From Halictus rubicundus (lineage: Eukaryota; Arthropoda; Insecta; Hymenoptera; Halictidae): a DNA stretch of 64,000 bases. Numbering within the stretch: position 1 is the stretch's first letter; each line of letters begins with the position of its first letter. The stretch spans positions 248,001 to 312,000 of the forward strand of contig NW_027488634.1 of assembly GCF_050948215.1 (NCBI RefSeq). Direction: 5' to 3'. Shown here piece after piece: positions 13,072-26,901 of this stretch. A program made the position numbers and the translations under genes. The notes beneath the pieces were generated by a model. It was not told the DNA's origin and did not search any database. It saw nothing but the letters and a program-made list of their open reading frames with translations.

Positions 13072-14592
13072 CTATCCTCTATCCTATCCTATCCTCTATC
13101 CTATCCTATCCTCTATCCTATCCTATCCTCTATCCTATCCTATCCTCTATCCTATCGTATCATCTATCGTATCCTATCCTCTATCCTGTCCTATCCTCTA
13201 TCCTATCCTATCCTCTATCCTATCCTATCCTCTATCCTATCCTATCCTCTATCCTATCCTATCCTCTATCCTATCCTATCCTCTATCCTATCCTATCCTC
13301 TATCATATGCTATCGTCTATCATATCCTATCCTCTATCCTATCCTATCCTCTATCCTATCCTATCCTCTATCGTATCCTATCCTCTATCCTATCCTATCC
13401 TCTATCCGATCCTCTATTCTATCCTATCCTCTATCCTATCCTATACTCTATCCTATCCTATCCTCTATCCTATACTAGCCTCTACCTTATCCTATCCTCT
13501 ATCCTATACTTTCCTCAATCCTATTATATGCTCTATCCTATCCTATCCTCTATCCTATCCTATCCTCTATCCTATCCTATCCACTATCCTATCCTATCCT
13601 CTATCCTATCCTATCCTCTATCCTATCCTATCCTCTATCCTATCCTATCCTCTATCCTATCCTATCGTCTATCCCATCCTATCCTCTATCCTATCCTATC
13701 CTCTATCCTAACCTATCCTCTATCCTATCGTATCCTGTATCGTATCCTATCCTCTATCCTATCCTATCCTCTATCCTATCCTATCCTCTATCCTATCCTA
13801 TCCTCTATCCTATCCTATCCTCTATCCTATCCTATCCTCTATCCTATCCTATCCTCTATCCGATCCTCTATCCTATCCTATCCTGTATCCTGTCCTATCC
13901 TCTATCCTATCCTCTATAATATCGTTTACTCTATCATATCCTATCCTCTATCCTATAATATCATCTATCCTATTCTATCCTCTATCCTATCCTCTATCAT
14001 ATCCAATCCTCTATCGTATCCTCTATCCTACCCTATCCTCTATCCTATCCTATCCTCTATCCTATCCTATCCTCTATCCTATCCTACCCTCTATCCTATC
14101 CTATCCTCTATCCTATCCTATCCTCTATCGTATCCTATCCTTTATCCTATCCTATCCTCTATCCTATCCGATCCTCTATCCTATCCTATCCTGTATCGTG
14201 TCCTATCCTCTATCCTATCCTATCCTCTATCCTATCCTTTCCTCTATCCTATCCAATCCTCTATCCTATCCTATCCTCTATCCTATCGTATCATCCATCG
14301 TATCCTATCCTCTATCCTATCCTATCCTCTATCCTATCCTATCCTCTATCCTATCCTATCCTCTATCCTATCCTATCCTCTATCCTATCCTATCGTCTAT
14401 CCCTTCCTATCCTCTATCCTATCCTATCCTCTATCATAACCTATCCTCTATCCTATCGTATCCTGTATCGTATCCTATCCTCTATCCTATCCTATCCTCT
14501 ATCCTATCCTATCCTTTATCCTATCATATCCTCTATCCTATCCTATCCTGTATCCTGTCCTATCCTCTATCCTATCCTATCCACTATCCTAT
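13072..14592. repeat. Copy of about 7745-9275
   Basis: Marks match those of 7745-9275 at an offset of 5,313 to 5,330 bp: catatgctatcgtctatcat (13307 against 7994), attatatgctc (13528 against 8215), the cassette (13915 against 8585) and the ctgtatcgtgtcc unit (about 14190 against 8860). A 17-bp unit with ccgatcc present near 9210 is missing near 14540. Both edges are abrupt changes into the ctattctatcc family, so the segment looks inserted or exchanged into it. Confidence 0.78.
13915..14009. repeat. 95-bp cassette, ctaccctatcc-flank subtype
   Basis: Copy of the cassette at 8585 at offset 5,330, inside the segment placed within the block A family. Confidence 0.9.
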
Positions 14593-15477
14593 CGTATCCT
14601 CTATCCTATCCTATCCTCTATCCTATCCTATCGTCTATCCTATCCTATCCTCTATTCTATCCTATCCTCTATCCTATCGTATCCTCTATCGTATCCTATC
14701 ATCTATCCTATCCTATCCTCTATCCTATCCTCTATCCTATCCTCTATCCTATCGTATCCTCTATCGTATCCTGTCATCTATCCTATCCTATCCTCTATCC
14801 TATCGTATCCTCTATCCTATCCTATCCTCTATTCTATCCTCTCCTCTATCCTATCCTATCCTCTATCCTATCCTATCCTCTAACCTATCCTATCCTCTAT
14901 CCTATCCTCTATCCCATCCTATCCTCTATCCTATCCTATCCTCTATCCTATACTATCCTCTATCCTATCCTATCCCCTATCCTATCCTATCCTCTATCCT
15001 TTCCTCTATCCTATCCTATCCTCTATCCTATCCTATCCTCTATCCGATCCTCTATCCGATCCTCTATCCTATCCTATCCTGTATCCTGTCCTATCCTCTA
15101 TCCAATCCTATCCTATATCCTATCCTTTCCTCTATCCTATCCAATCCTCCATCCTATCCTATCCTCTATCCTATCCTATCCTCTATCGTATCCTAACCTC
15201 TATCCTGTCCTATCCTCTATCCTATCGTATCCTCTGTCGTATCCGATCCTCTATCCTATCCTATCCTGTATCCTGTCCTATCCTCTATCCTATCCTATCC
15301 TCTATCCTATCCTTTCCTCTATCCTATCCAATCCTCTATCCTATCCTATCCTCTATCCTATCCTATCCTCTATCCTATCGTAGCCTCTATCGTATCCTAT
15401 CCTCTATCCTATCCTATCCTCTATCCTATCTTATCCTCTATCCTATCCTCTATCCTATCGTATCCTCTATCCTATCC
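14593..15477. repeat. Short-HOR array left of block A
   Basis: Same family as block A: a gtctatcc-ctattctatcc pair near 14630-14660, a ctaacc unit near 14881, paired ccgatcc units near 15050, and a tagcctctatcg unit near 15382 that I saw nowhere else. The left flank of block A here differs from the left flank of its second copy, which fixes the duplication edge at about 15478. Confidence 0.7.
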
Positions 15478-18400
15478 TATCCTCTATCCTATCCTATCCT
15501 CTATACGATCCTATCCTCTATCCTTTCCTCTATCCTATCCTATCCTCCATCCTATCCTATCCTGTATCCTGTCCTATCCTCTATCCAATCCTATCCTATA
15601 TCCTATCGTTTCCTCTATCCTATCCAATCCTCTATCCTATCCTATCCTCTATCCTATCCTATCCTCTATCCTATCCGATCCTCTATCCTATCCTATCCTG
15701 TATCCTGTCCTATCCTCTATCCTATCCAATCCTCTATCCTATCCTATCCTCTATCCTATCGTATCCTCTATCCTATCCTATCCTCTATCCTATCCTATCG
15801 TCTATCCTATCCTATCCTCTATTCTATCCTATCCTCTATCCTATCGTATCCTCTATCGTATCCTATCATCTATCCTATCCTATCCTCTATCCTATCCTCT
15901 ATCCTATCCTCTATCCTATCGTATCCTCTATCGTATCCTGTCTTCTATCCTATCCTATCCTCTATCCTATCGTATCCTCTATCCTATCCTATCCTCTATT
16001 CTATCCTCTCCTCTATCCTATCCTATCCTCTATCCTATCCTATCCTCTAACCTATCCTATCCTCTATTCTATCCTATCCTCTATCCCATCCTATCCTCTA
16101 TCCTATCCTATCCTCTATCCTATACTATCCTCTATCCTATCCTATCCCCTATCCTATCCTATCCTCTATCCTTTCCTCTATCCTATCCTATCCTCTATCC
16201 TATCCTATCCTGTATCCGATCCTCTATCCGATCCTCTATCCTATCCTATCCTGTATCCTGTCCTATCCTCTATCCAATCCTATCCTATATCCTATCCTTT
16301 CCTCTATCCTATCCAATCCTCCATCCTATCCTATCCTCTATCCTATCCTATCCTCTATCGTATCCTAACCTCTATCCTGTCCTATCCTCTATCCTATCGT
16401 ATCCTCTGTCGTATCCGATCCTCTATCCTATCCTATCCTGTATCCTGTCCTATCCTCTATCCTATCCTATCCTCTATCCTATCCTTTCCTCTATCCTATC
16501 CAATCCTCTATCCTATCCTATCCTCTATCCTATCCTATCCTCTATCCTATCGTATCCTCTATCGTATCCTATCCTCTATCCTATCCTATCCTCTATCCTA
16601 TCTTATCCTCTATCCTATCCTCTATCCTATCGTATCCTCTATCCTATCCTATCCTCTATCCTATCCTATCGTCTATCCTATCCTATCCTCTATTCTATCC
16701 TATCCTCTATCCTATCGTATCCTCTATCGTATCCTATCATCTATCCTATCCTATCCTCTATCCTATCCTCTATCCTATCCTCTATCCTATCCTATCCTCT
16801 ATCCTATCCTATCCTCTGTCCTATCCTATCCTCTATCCTATCCTATCCTCTATCCGATCCTCTATCCTATCCTTTCCTCTATCCTATCCAATCCTCTATC
16901 CTATCCTATCCTCTATCCTATCCTATCCTCTATCCTATCGTATCCTCTATCGTATCCTATCCTCTATCCTATCCTATCCTCTATCCTATCTTATCCTCTA
17001 TCCTATCCTCTATCCTATCGTATCCTCTATCCTATCCTATCCTCTATCCTATCCTATCCTCTAACCTATCCTATCCTCTATCCTATCCTATCCTCTATCC
17101 CATCCTATCCTCTATCCTATCCTATCCTCTATCCTATACTATCCTCTATTCTATCCTATCCCCTATCCTATCCTATCCTCTATCCTATCCTATCCTCTAT
17201 CCTATCCTATCCTCTATCCTATACTATCCTCTATTCTATCCTATCCCCTATCCTATCCTATCCTCTATCCTTTCCTCTATCCTATCCTATCCTCTATCCT
17301 ATCCTATCCTCTATCCTATCCTATCCTCTATACGATCCTATCCTCTATCCTTTCCTCTATCCTATCCTATCCTCCATCCTATCCTATCCTGTATCCTGTC
17401 CTATGCTCTATCCAATCCTATCCTATATCCTATCGTTTCCTCTATCCTATCCAATCCTCTATCCTATCCTATCCTCTATCCTATGCTATCCTCTATCCTA
17501 TCCGATCCTCTATCCTATCCTATCCTGTATCCTGTCCTATCCTCTATCCTATCCAATCCTCTATCCTATCCTATCCTCTATCCTATCGTATCCTAAACTC
17601 TATCCTGTCCTATCCTCTATCCTATCGTATCCTCTGTCGTATCCGATCCTCTATCCTATCCTATCCTCTATCCTATCCTATCCTCTATACGATCCTATCC
17701 TCTATCCTTTCCTCTATCCTATCCTATCCTCCATCCTATCCTATCCTGTATCCTGTCCTATCCTCTATCCAATCCTATCCTATATCCTATCGTTTCCTCT
17801 ATCCTATCCAATCCTCTATCCTATCCTATCCTCTATCCTATCCTATCCTCTATCCTATCCGATCCTCTATCCTATCCTATCCTGTATCCTGTCCTATCCT
17901 CTATCCTATCCAATCCTCTATCCTATCCTATCCTCTATCCTATCGTATCCTCTATCCTATCCTATCCTCTATCCTATCCTATCGTCTATCCTATCCTATC
18001 CTCTATTCTATCCTATCCTCTATCCTATCGTATCCTCTATCGTATCCTATCATCTATCCTATTCTATCCTCTATCCTATCCTCTATCCTATCCTCTATCC
18101 TATCGTATCCTCTATCGTATCCTGTCATCTATCCTATCCTATCCTCTATCCTATCGTATCCTCTATCCTATCCTATCCTCTATTCTATCCTCTCCTCTAT
18201 CCTATCCTATCCTCTATCCTATCCTATCCTCTAACCTATCCTATCCTCTATCCTATCCTATCCTCTATCCCATCCTATCCTCTATCCTATCCTATCCTCT
18301 ATCCTATACTATCCTCTATCCTATCCTATCCCCTATCCTATCCTATCCTCTATCCTTTCCTCTATCCTATCCTATCCTCTATCCTATCCTATCCTCTATC

Positions 18401-21400
18401 CGATCCTCTATCCGATCCTCTATCCTATCCTATCCTGTATCCTGTCCTATCCTCTATCCAATCCTATCCTATATCCTATCCTTTCCTCTATCCTATCCAA
18501 TCCTCCATCCTATCCTATCCTCTATCCTATCCTATCCTCTATCGTATCCTAACCTCTATCCTGTCCTATCCTCTATCCTATCGTATCCTCTGTCGTATCC
18601 GATCCTCTATCCTATCCTATCCTGTATCCTGTCCTATCCTCTATCCTATCCTATCCTCTATCCTATCCTTTCCTCTATCCTATCCAATCCTCTATCCTAT
18701 CCTATCCTCTATCCTATCCTATCCTCTATCCTATCGTATCCTCTATCGTATCCTATCCTCTATCCTATCCTATCCTCTATCCTATCTTATCCTCTATCCT
18801 ATCCTCTATCCTATCGTATCCTCTATCCTATCCTATCCTCTATCCTATCCTATCCTCTATACGATCCTATCCTCTATCCTTTCCTCTATCCTATCCTATC
18901 CTCCATCCTATCCTATCCTGTATCCTGTCCTATCCTCTATCCAATCCTATCCTATATCCTATCGTTTCCTCTATCCTATCCAATCCTCTATCCTATCCTA
19001 TCCTCTATCCTATCCTATCCTCTATCCTATCCGATCCTCTATCCTATCCTATCCTGTATCCTGTCCTATCCTCTATCCTATCCAATCCTCTATCCTATCC
19101 TATCCTCTATCCTATCGTATCCTCTATCCTATCCTATCCTCTATCCTATCCTATCGTCTATCCTATCCTATCCTCTATTCTATCCTATCCTCTATCCTAT
19201 CGTATCCTCTATCGTATCCTATCATCTATCCTATCCTATCCTCTATCCTATCCTCTATCCTATCCTCTATCCTATCGTATCCTCTATCGTATCCTGTCAT
19301 CTATCCTATCCTATCCTCTATCCTATCGTATCCTCTATCCTATCCTATCCTCTATTCTATCCTCTCCTCTATCCTATCCTATCCTCTATCCTATCCTATC
19401 CTCTAACCTATCCTATCCTCTATCCTATCCTATCCTCTATCCCATCCTATCCTCTATCCTATCCTATCCTCTATCCTATACTATCCTCTATCCTATCCTA
19501 TCCCCTATCCTATCCTATCCTCTATCCTTTCCTCTATCCTATCCTATCCTCTATCCTATCCTATCCTCTATCCGATCCTCTATCCGATCCTCTATCCTAT
19601 CCTATCCTGTATCCTGTCCTATCCTCTATCCAATCCTATCCTATATCCTATCCTTTCCTCTATCCTATCCAATCCTCCATCCTATCCTATCCTCTATCCT
19701 ATCCTATCCTCTATCGTATCCTAACCTCTATCCTGTCCTATCCTCTATCCTATCGTATCCTCTGTCGTTTCCGATCCTCTATCCTATCCTATCCTGTATC
19801 CTGTCCTATCCTCTATCCTATCCTATCCTCTATCCTATCCTTTCCTCTATCCTATCCAATCCTCTATCCTATCCTATCCTCTATCCTATCCTATCCTCTA
19901 TCCTATCCTATCCTCTATCCTATCCTATCGTCTATCCTATCCTATCCTCTATTCTATCCTATCCTCTATCCTATCGTATCCTCTATCGTATCCTATCATC
20001 TATCCTATCCTATCCTCTATCCTATCCTCTATCCTATCCTCTATCCTATCGTATCCTCTATCGTATCCTGTCATCTATCCTATCCTATCCTCTATCCTAT
20101 CGTATCCTCTATCCTATCCTATCCTCTATTCTATCCTCTCCTCTATCCTATCCTATCCTCTATCCTATCCTATCCTCTAACCTATCCTATCCTCTATCCT
20201 ATCCTATCCTCTATCCCATCCTATCCTCTATCCTATCCTATCCTCTATCCTATACTATCCTCTATCCTATCCTATCCCCTATCCTATCCTATCCTCTATC
20301 CTTTCCTCTATCCTATCCTATCCTCTATCCTATCCTATCCTCTATCCGATCCTCTATCCGATCCTCTATCCTATCCTATCCTGTATCCTGTCCTATCCTC
20401 TATCCAATCCTATCCTATATCCTATCCTTTCCTCTATCCTATCCAATCCTCCATCCTATCCTATCCTCTATCCTATCCTATCCTCTATCGTATCCTAACC
20501 TCTATCCTGTCCTATCCTCCATCCTATCCTATCCTGTATCCTGTCCTATCCTCTATCCAATCCTATCCTATATCCTATCGTTTCCTCTATCCTATCCAAT
20601 CCTCTATCCTATCCTATCCTCTATCCTATCCTATCCTCTATCCTATCCGATCCTCTATCCTATCCTATCCTGTATCCTGTCCTATCCTCTATCCTATCCA
20701 ATCCTCTATCCTATCCTATCCTCTATCCTATCGTATCCTCTATCCTATCCTATCCTCTATCCTATCCTATCGTCTATCCTATCCTATCCTCTATTCTATC
20801 CTATCCTCTATCCTATCGTATCCTCTATCGTATCCTATCATCTATCCTATCCTATCCTCTATCCTATCCTCTATCCTATCCTCTATCCTATCGTATCCTC
20901 TATCGTATCCTGTCATCTATCCTATCCTATCCTCTATCCTATCGTATCCTCTATCCTATCCTATCCTCTATTCTATCCTCTCCTCTATCCTATCCTATCC
21001 TCTATACTATCCTATCCTCTAACCTATCCTATCCTCTATCCTATCCTATCCTCTATCCCATCCTATCCTCTATCCTATCCTATCCTCTATCCTATACTAT
21101 CCTCTATCCTATCCTATCCCCTATCCTATCCTATCCTCTATCCTTTCCTCTATCCTATCCTATCCTCTATCCTATCCTATCCTCTATCCGATCCTCTATC
21201 CGATCCTCTATCCTATCCTATCCTGTATCCTGTCCTATCCTCTATCCAATCCTATCCTATATCCTATCCTTTCCTCTATCCTATCCAATCCTCCATCCTA
21301 TCCTATCCTCTATCCTATCCTATCCTCTATCGTATCCTAACCTCTATCCTGTCCTATCCTCTATCCTATCGTATCCTCTGTCGTTTCCGATCCTCTATCC

Positions 21401-23091
21401 TATCCTATCCTGTATCCTGTCCTATCCTCTATCCTATCCTATCCTCTATCCTATCCTTTCCTCTATCCTATCCAATCCTCTATCCTATCCTATCCTCTAT
21501 CCTATCCTATCCTCTATCCTATCGTATCCTCTATCGTATCCTATCCTCTATCCTATCCTATCCTCTATCCTATCTTATCCTCTATCCTATCCTCTATCCT
21601 ATCGTATCCTCTTTCCTATCCTATCCTCTATCCTATCCTATCGTCTATCCTATCCTATCCTCTATTCTATCCTATCCTCTATCCTATCGTATCCTCTATC
21701 GTATCCTATCATCTATCCTATCCTATCCTCTATCCTATCCTCTATCCTATCCTCTATCCTATCCTATCCTCTATCCTATCCTATCCTCTGTCCTATCCTA
21801 TCCTCTATCCTATCCTATCCTCTATCCGATCCTCTATCCTATCCTTTCCTCTATCCTATCCAATCCTCTATCCTATCCTATCCTCTATCCTATCCTATCC
21901 TCTATCCTATCGTATCCTCTATCGTATCCTATCCTCTATCCTATCCTATCCTCTATCCTATCTTATCCTCTATCCTATCCTCTATCCTATCGTATCCTCT
22001 ATCCTATCCTATCCTCTATCCTATCCTATCCTCTAACCTATCCTATCCTCTATCCTATCCTATCCTCTATCCCATCCTATCCTCTATCCTATCCTATCCT
22101 CTATCCTATACTATCCTCTATTCTATCCTATCCCCTACCCTATCCTATCCTCTATCCTATCCTATCCTCTATCCTATCCTATCCTCTATCCTATACTATC
22201 CTCTATTCTATCCTATCCCCTATCCTATCCTATCCTCTATCCTTTCCTCTATCCTATCCTATCCTCTATCCTATCCTATCCTCTATCCTATCCTATCCTC
22301 TATACGATCCTATCCTCTATCCTTTCCTCTATCCTATCCTATCCTCCATCCTATCCTATCCTGTATCCTGTCCTATCCTCTATCCAATCCTATCCTATAT
22401 CCTATCGTTTCCTCTATCCTATCCAATCCTCTATCCTATCCTATCCTCTATCCTATGCTATCCTCTATCCTATCCGATCCTCTATCCTATCCTATCCTGT
22501 ATCCTGTCCTATCCTCTATCCTATCCAATCCTCTATCCTATCCTATCCTCTATCCTATCGTATCCTCTATCCTATCCTATCCTCTATCCTATCCTATCGT
22601 CTATCCTATCCTATCCTCTATTCTATCCTATCCTATATCCTATCGTATCCTCTATCGTATCCTATCATCTATCCTATCCTATCCTCTATCCTATCCTCTA
22701 TCCTATCCTCTATCCTATCGTATCCTCTATCGTATCCTGTCATCTATCCTATCCTATCCTCTATCCTATCCTATCCTCTATCCTATCCTATCCTCTATCC
22801 TATCCTCTCCTCTATCCTATCCTATCCTCTATCCTATCCTACCCTCTGTCCTATCCTATCCTCTATCCTATCCTATCTTCTATCCTCTATCCTATCCTAT
22901 CCCCTATCCTATCCTATCCTCTATCCGATCCTCTATCCTAGCCTATCCTCTATTATATCCTATCCTCTATCCTATCCTATCCTCTATCCTATCCTATCCT
23001 CTATCCTATCGTATCCTCTATCGTATCCTATCATCTATCCTATCCTATCCTCTATCCTATCCTCTATCCTATCGTATCCTCTATCGTATCC
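15478..23091. repeat. Block A, copy 1 (7.6-kb duplicated block)
   Basis: Matches 40818-48431 at a constant offset of 25,340 bp at every place compared, with no length change. Rare shared marks include tcctaaactc (17591 / 42931), tcccctaccc (22131 / 47471), a cctcc unit (20519 / 45859) and a tagcc unit (22939 / 48279). Differences seen: 15893 T/A, 17405 G/C, 21006 A/C, 21429 C/T, 21613 T/A; the check was not exhaustive. Internally it is a run of HORs marked by ctctattctatcc at 15817, 16688, 18001, 19173, 19947, 20789, 21660 and 22616 (spacings 871, 1313, 1172, 774, 842, 871, 956). Confidence 0.88.
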
Positions 23092-24480
23092 GATCCTCTA
23101 TCCTATGTTATCCTGTATCCTGTCCTATCCTCTATCCTATCCTATCCTCTATCCTATCCTTTCCTCTATCCAATCCTATCCTATATCCTATCCTTTCCTC
23201 TACCCTATCCTATCCTCTATCGTATCCTAACCTCTATCCTGTCCTATCCTCTTTCCTATCGTATCCTCTATCGTATCCTATCCTCTATCCTATCCTATCC
23301 TCTATCCTATCCTATCCTCTATCCTATCCTATCCTCTATACTATCCTATCCTCTATCCTATCCTCTATCCTATCCTATCCTCTATCCTATCCTATCCTCT
23401 ATCCTATCCTCTATAATATCGTTTACTCTATCATATCCTATCCTCTATCCTATAATATCATCTATCCTATTCTATCCTCTATCCTATCCTCTATCATATC
23501 CAATCCTCTATCGTATCCTCTATCCTATCGTATCCTCTATCCTATCCTATCCTCTATTCTATCCTCTCCTCTATCCTATCCTATCCTCTATCCTATCCTA
23601 TCCTCTAACCTATCCTATCCTCTATCCTATCCTATCCTCTATCCCATCCTATCCTCTATCCTATCCTATCCTCTATCCTATACTATCCTCTATCCTTTCC
23701 TCTATCCTATCCTATCCTCTATCCTATCCTATCCTCTATCCGATCCTCTATCCGATCCTCTATCCTATCCTATCCTGTATCCTGTCCTATCCTCTATCCA
23801 ATCCTATCCTATATCCTATCCTTTCCTCTATCCTATCCAATCCTCCATCCTATCCTATCCTCTATCCTATCCTATCCTCTATCGTATCCTAACCTCTATC
23901 CTGTCCTATCCTCTATCCTATCGTATCCTCTATCGTATCCGATCCTCTATCCTATCCTATCCTGTATCCTGTCCTATCCTCTATCCTATCCTATCCTCTA
24001 TCCTATCCTTTCCTCTATCCTATCCAATCCTCTATCCTATCCTATCCTCTATCCTATCCTATCCTCTATCCTATCGTATCCTCTATCGTATCCTATCCTC
24101 TATCCTATCCTATCCTCTATCCTATCTTATCCTCTATCCTATCCTATCCTCTATCCTATCCTATCCTCTATCTTATCCTCTATCCTATCCTCTATCCTAG
24201 CCTCTATCCTATCCTCTATCCTATCCTCTCCTCTATCCTATCCTATCCTCTATCCTATCCTATCCTCTATGCTATCCTACCCTCTTTCCTATCCTATCCT
24301 CTATCCTATCCTTTCTTCTATCCTATCCAATCCTCTATCCTATCCTATCCTCTATCCTATACTATCCTCTATCCTATCCTATCCTCTATCCTATCCTATC
24401 CTCTATCGTTTCCTCTATCCTATCCTATAGTCTATACTATCCTATCCTCTGTCCGATCCTCTATCCGATCCTCTATCCTA
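23092..24480. repeat. Mixed segment, related to 26320-27860
   Basis: Starts where block A similarity stops, at a ccgatcc unit. A ctatgttatcctg unit (ATG at 23105) and the following marks recur from 26318, first at offset 3,213 and later at 3,395, the 182-bp gain lying in plain units near 26410-26560. Contains a cassette at 23412, paired ccgatcc units near 23740, a ctagcc unit near 24198 and the tatgctatcctacc motif near 24270. It lacks the tcccctatcc unit found at the same place in the 1,921-bp copies. Confidence 0.72.
23412..23506. repeat. 95-bp cassette, cgtatcc-flank subtype
   Basis: Full cassette in the mixed segment right of block A copy 1; flanks match 1295 and 26807. Confidence 0.9.
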
Positions 24481-25321
24481 TCCTATCCTCTATCCTATCC
24501 TATCGTCTATCCTATCCTATCCTCTATTCTATCCTATCCTATATCCTATCGTATCCTCTATCGTATCCTATCATCTATCCTATCCTATCCTCTATCCTAT
24601 CCTCTATCCTATCCTCTATCCTATCGTATCCTCTATCGTATCCTGTCATCTATCCTATCCTATCCTCTATCCTATCCTATCCTCTATCCTATCCTATCCT
24701 CTATCCTATCCTCTCCTCTATCCTATCCTATCCTCTATCCTATCCTACCCTCTGTCCTATCCTATCCTCTATCCTATCCTATCTTCTATCCTCTATCCTA
24801 TCCTATCCCCTATCCTATCCTATCCTCTATCCGATCCTCTATCCTAGCCTATCCTCTATTATATCCTATCCTCTATCCTATCCTATCCTCTATCCTATCC
24901 TATCCTCTATCCTATCGTATCCTCTATCGTATCCTATCATCTATCCTATCCTATCCTCTATCCTATCCTCTATCCTATCGTATCCTCTATCGTATCCTAT
25001 CATCTATCCTATCCTATCCTCTATCCTATCCTATCCTCTATCCTATCCTATCCTCTATCCTATCCTCTCCTCTATCCTATCCTATCCTCTATCCTATCCT
25101 ATCCTCTATCCTATACTCTCCTCTATCCTATCCTATCCTCTATCCTATCCTATCCTCTATCCTATCCTATCCTCTATCCTATCCTATCCTATCCTCTATC
25201 CTATCCTCTATCCTATCCTCTAGCCTATCCTCTATCCTATCCTCTATCCTATCCTATCCTCTATCCTATCCTCTATCCTACCCTCTATCCTATCCTCTAT
25301 CCTATCCTCTATCCTATCCTC

Positions 25322-25450
25322 TACAATATCGTTTACTCTCTCATATCCTATCCTCTATCCTATAATATCATCTATCCTATTCTATCCTCTATCCTATAAT
25401 ATCATCTATCCTATTCTATCCTCTATCCTATCCTCTATCATATCCAATCC
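25322..25450. repeat. Extended cassette (129 bp)
   Basis: Starts tacaatatcgtttactctc (two changes) and carries the tataatatcatc to cctattctatcc stretch twice, adding 34 bp (two 17-bp units). Its only partner is 48756. Confidence 0.88.
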
Positions 25451-25558
25451 TCTATCGTATCCTCTATCCTATCCTATCCTCTATCCTCTATCCTCTACCC
25501 TCTTTCCTATCCTATCCTCTATCCTATCCTATCCTCTATCCTATCCTATCCTCTATCC

Positions 25559-25650
25559 TATAATATCATCTATCCTATTCTATCCTCTATCCTATAATAT
25601 CATCTATCCTATTCTATCCTCTATCCTATCCTCTATCATATCCAATCCTC
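25559..25650. repeat. Partial cassette without the gtttac half
   Basis: Contains the doubled tataatatcatc stretch and the catatccaatcc end but lacks the gtttactctatcatatcc start. Partner at 48993. It follows a ctaccctctttcc unit. Confidence 0.85.
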
Positions 25651-26093
25651 TATCGTATCCTCTATCCTATCCTATCCTCTATCCTCTATCCTCTACCCTC
25701 TTTCCTATCCTATCCTCTATCCTATCCTATCCTCTATCCTATCCTATCCTCTATCCTATCCTATCCTCTATCCTATCCTATCCTCTATCCTATCCTATCC
25801 TCTATCCTATCCTATCCTCTATCCTATCCTATCCTCTATCGTATCCTATCCTCTATCCTATCCTATCCTCTATAATAACCGATCCTCTATCCTATCCTAT
25901 CCTGTATCCTGTCCTATCCTCTATCCTATCCTATCCTCTATCCTATCCTTTCCTCTATCCTATCCAATCCTCTATCCTATCCTATCCTCTATCTTATCGT
26001 ATCCTCTATTGTATCCTATCCTCTATCCTATCCTATCCTCTATCGTACCCTCTATCCTATCCTCTATCCTATCCTATCCTCTATCCTATCCTC

Positions 26094-26188
26094 TATAATA
26101 TCGTTTACTCTATCATATCCTATCCTCTATCCTATAATATCATCTATCCTATTCTGTCCCCTATCCTATCCTCTATCATATCCAATCC
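26094..26188. repeat. 95-bp cassette, ctgtcccc subtype
   Basis: Same internal ctgtcccc change and same ctaccctctttcc 3' flank as 379 and 49562. Confidence 0.9.
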
Positions 26189-26806
26189 TCTATCGTATCC
26201 TCTATCCTATCCTACCCTCTTTCCTATCCTATCCTCTTTCCTATCCTATCCTCTATCCTTTCCTCTATCCTATCCTATCCTCTATCCTATCCTATCCTCT
26301 ATCCGATCCTCTATCCTATGTTATCCTGTATCCTGTCCTATCCTCTATCCTATCCTATCCTCTATCCTATCCTTTCCTCTATCCAATCCTATCCTATATC
26401 CTATCCTTTCCTCTATCCTATCCAATCCTCTATCCTATCCTATCCTCTATCCTATCCTATCCTCTATCCCATCCTATCCTCTATCCTATCCTATCCTCTA
26501 TCCTATCCTATCCTCTATCCTATCCTATCCTCTATCCTATCCTATCCTCTATACTATCCTATCCTCTATCCTATCCTCTATCCTATCCTATCCTCTACCC
26601 TATCCTATCCTCTATCGTATCCTAACCTCTATCCTGTCCTATCCTCTTTCCTATCGTATCCTCTATCGTATCCTATCCTCTATCCTATCCTATCCTCTAT
26701 CCTATCCTATCCTCTATCCTATCCTATCCTCTATACTATCCTATCCTCTATCCTATCCTCTATCCTATCCTATCCTCTATCCTATCCTATCCTCTATCCT
26801 ATCCTC

Positions 26807-26901
26807 TATAATATCGTTTACTCTATCATATCCTATCCTCTATCCTATAATATCATCTATCCTATTCTATCCTCTATCCTATCCTCTATCATATCCAATC
26901 C
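26807..26901. repeat. 95-bp cassette, cgtatcc-flank subtype
   Basis: Full cassette 713 bp after the previous one, in the unit that repeats 23412 at offset 3,395. Confidence 0.9.

Larger units (their letters stand above)
24481..26319. repeat. Second piece of block A end plus mixed segment
   Basis: About 24481-24980 repeats the last 500 bp of block A (marks of about 22570-23080). From about 24980 it follows 48440-49790 at an offset of 23,434, then 23,468 after two 17-bp units are lost near 25740-25850. It contains runs of 12-bp units near 25190-25320, an extended cassette (25322), a partial one (25559) and a full one (26094), and the tataataaccgatcc unit at 25871. Confidence 0.72.

Noticed and set aside
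17403..19406. 667-codon open frame in block A copy 1
   Set aside because: Its ATG comes from a single base difference (G at 17405, C at the matching 42745), so the near-identical second copy lacks the start.
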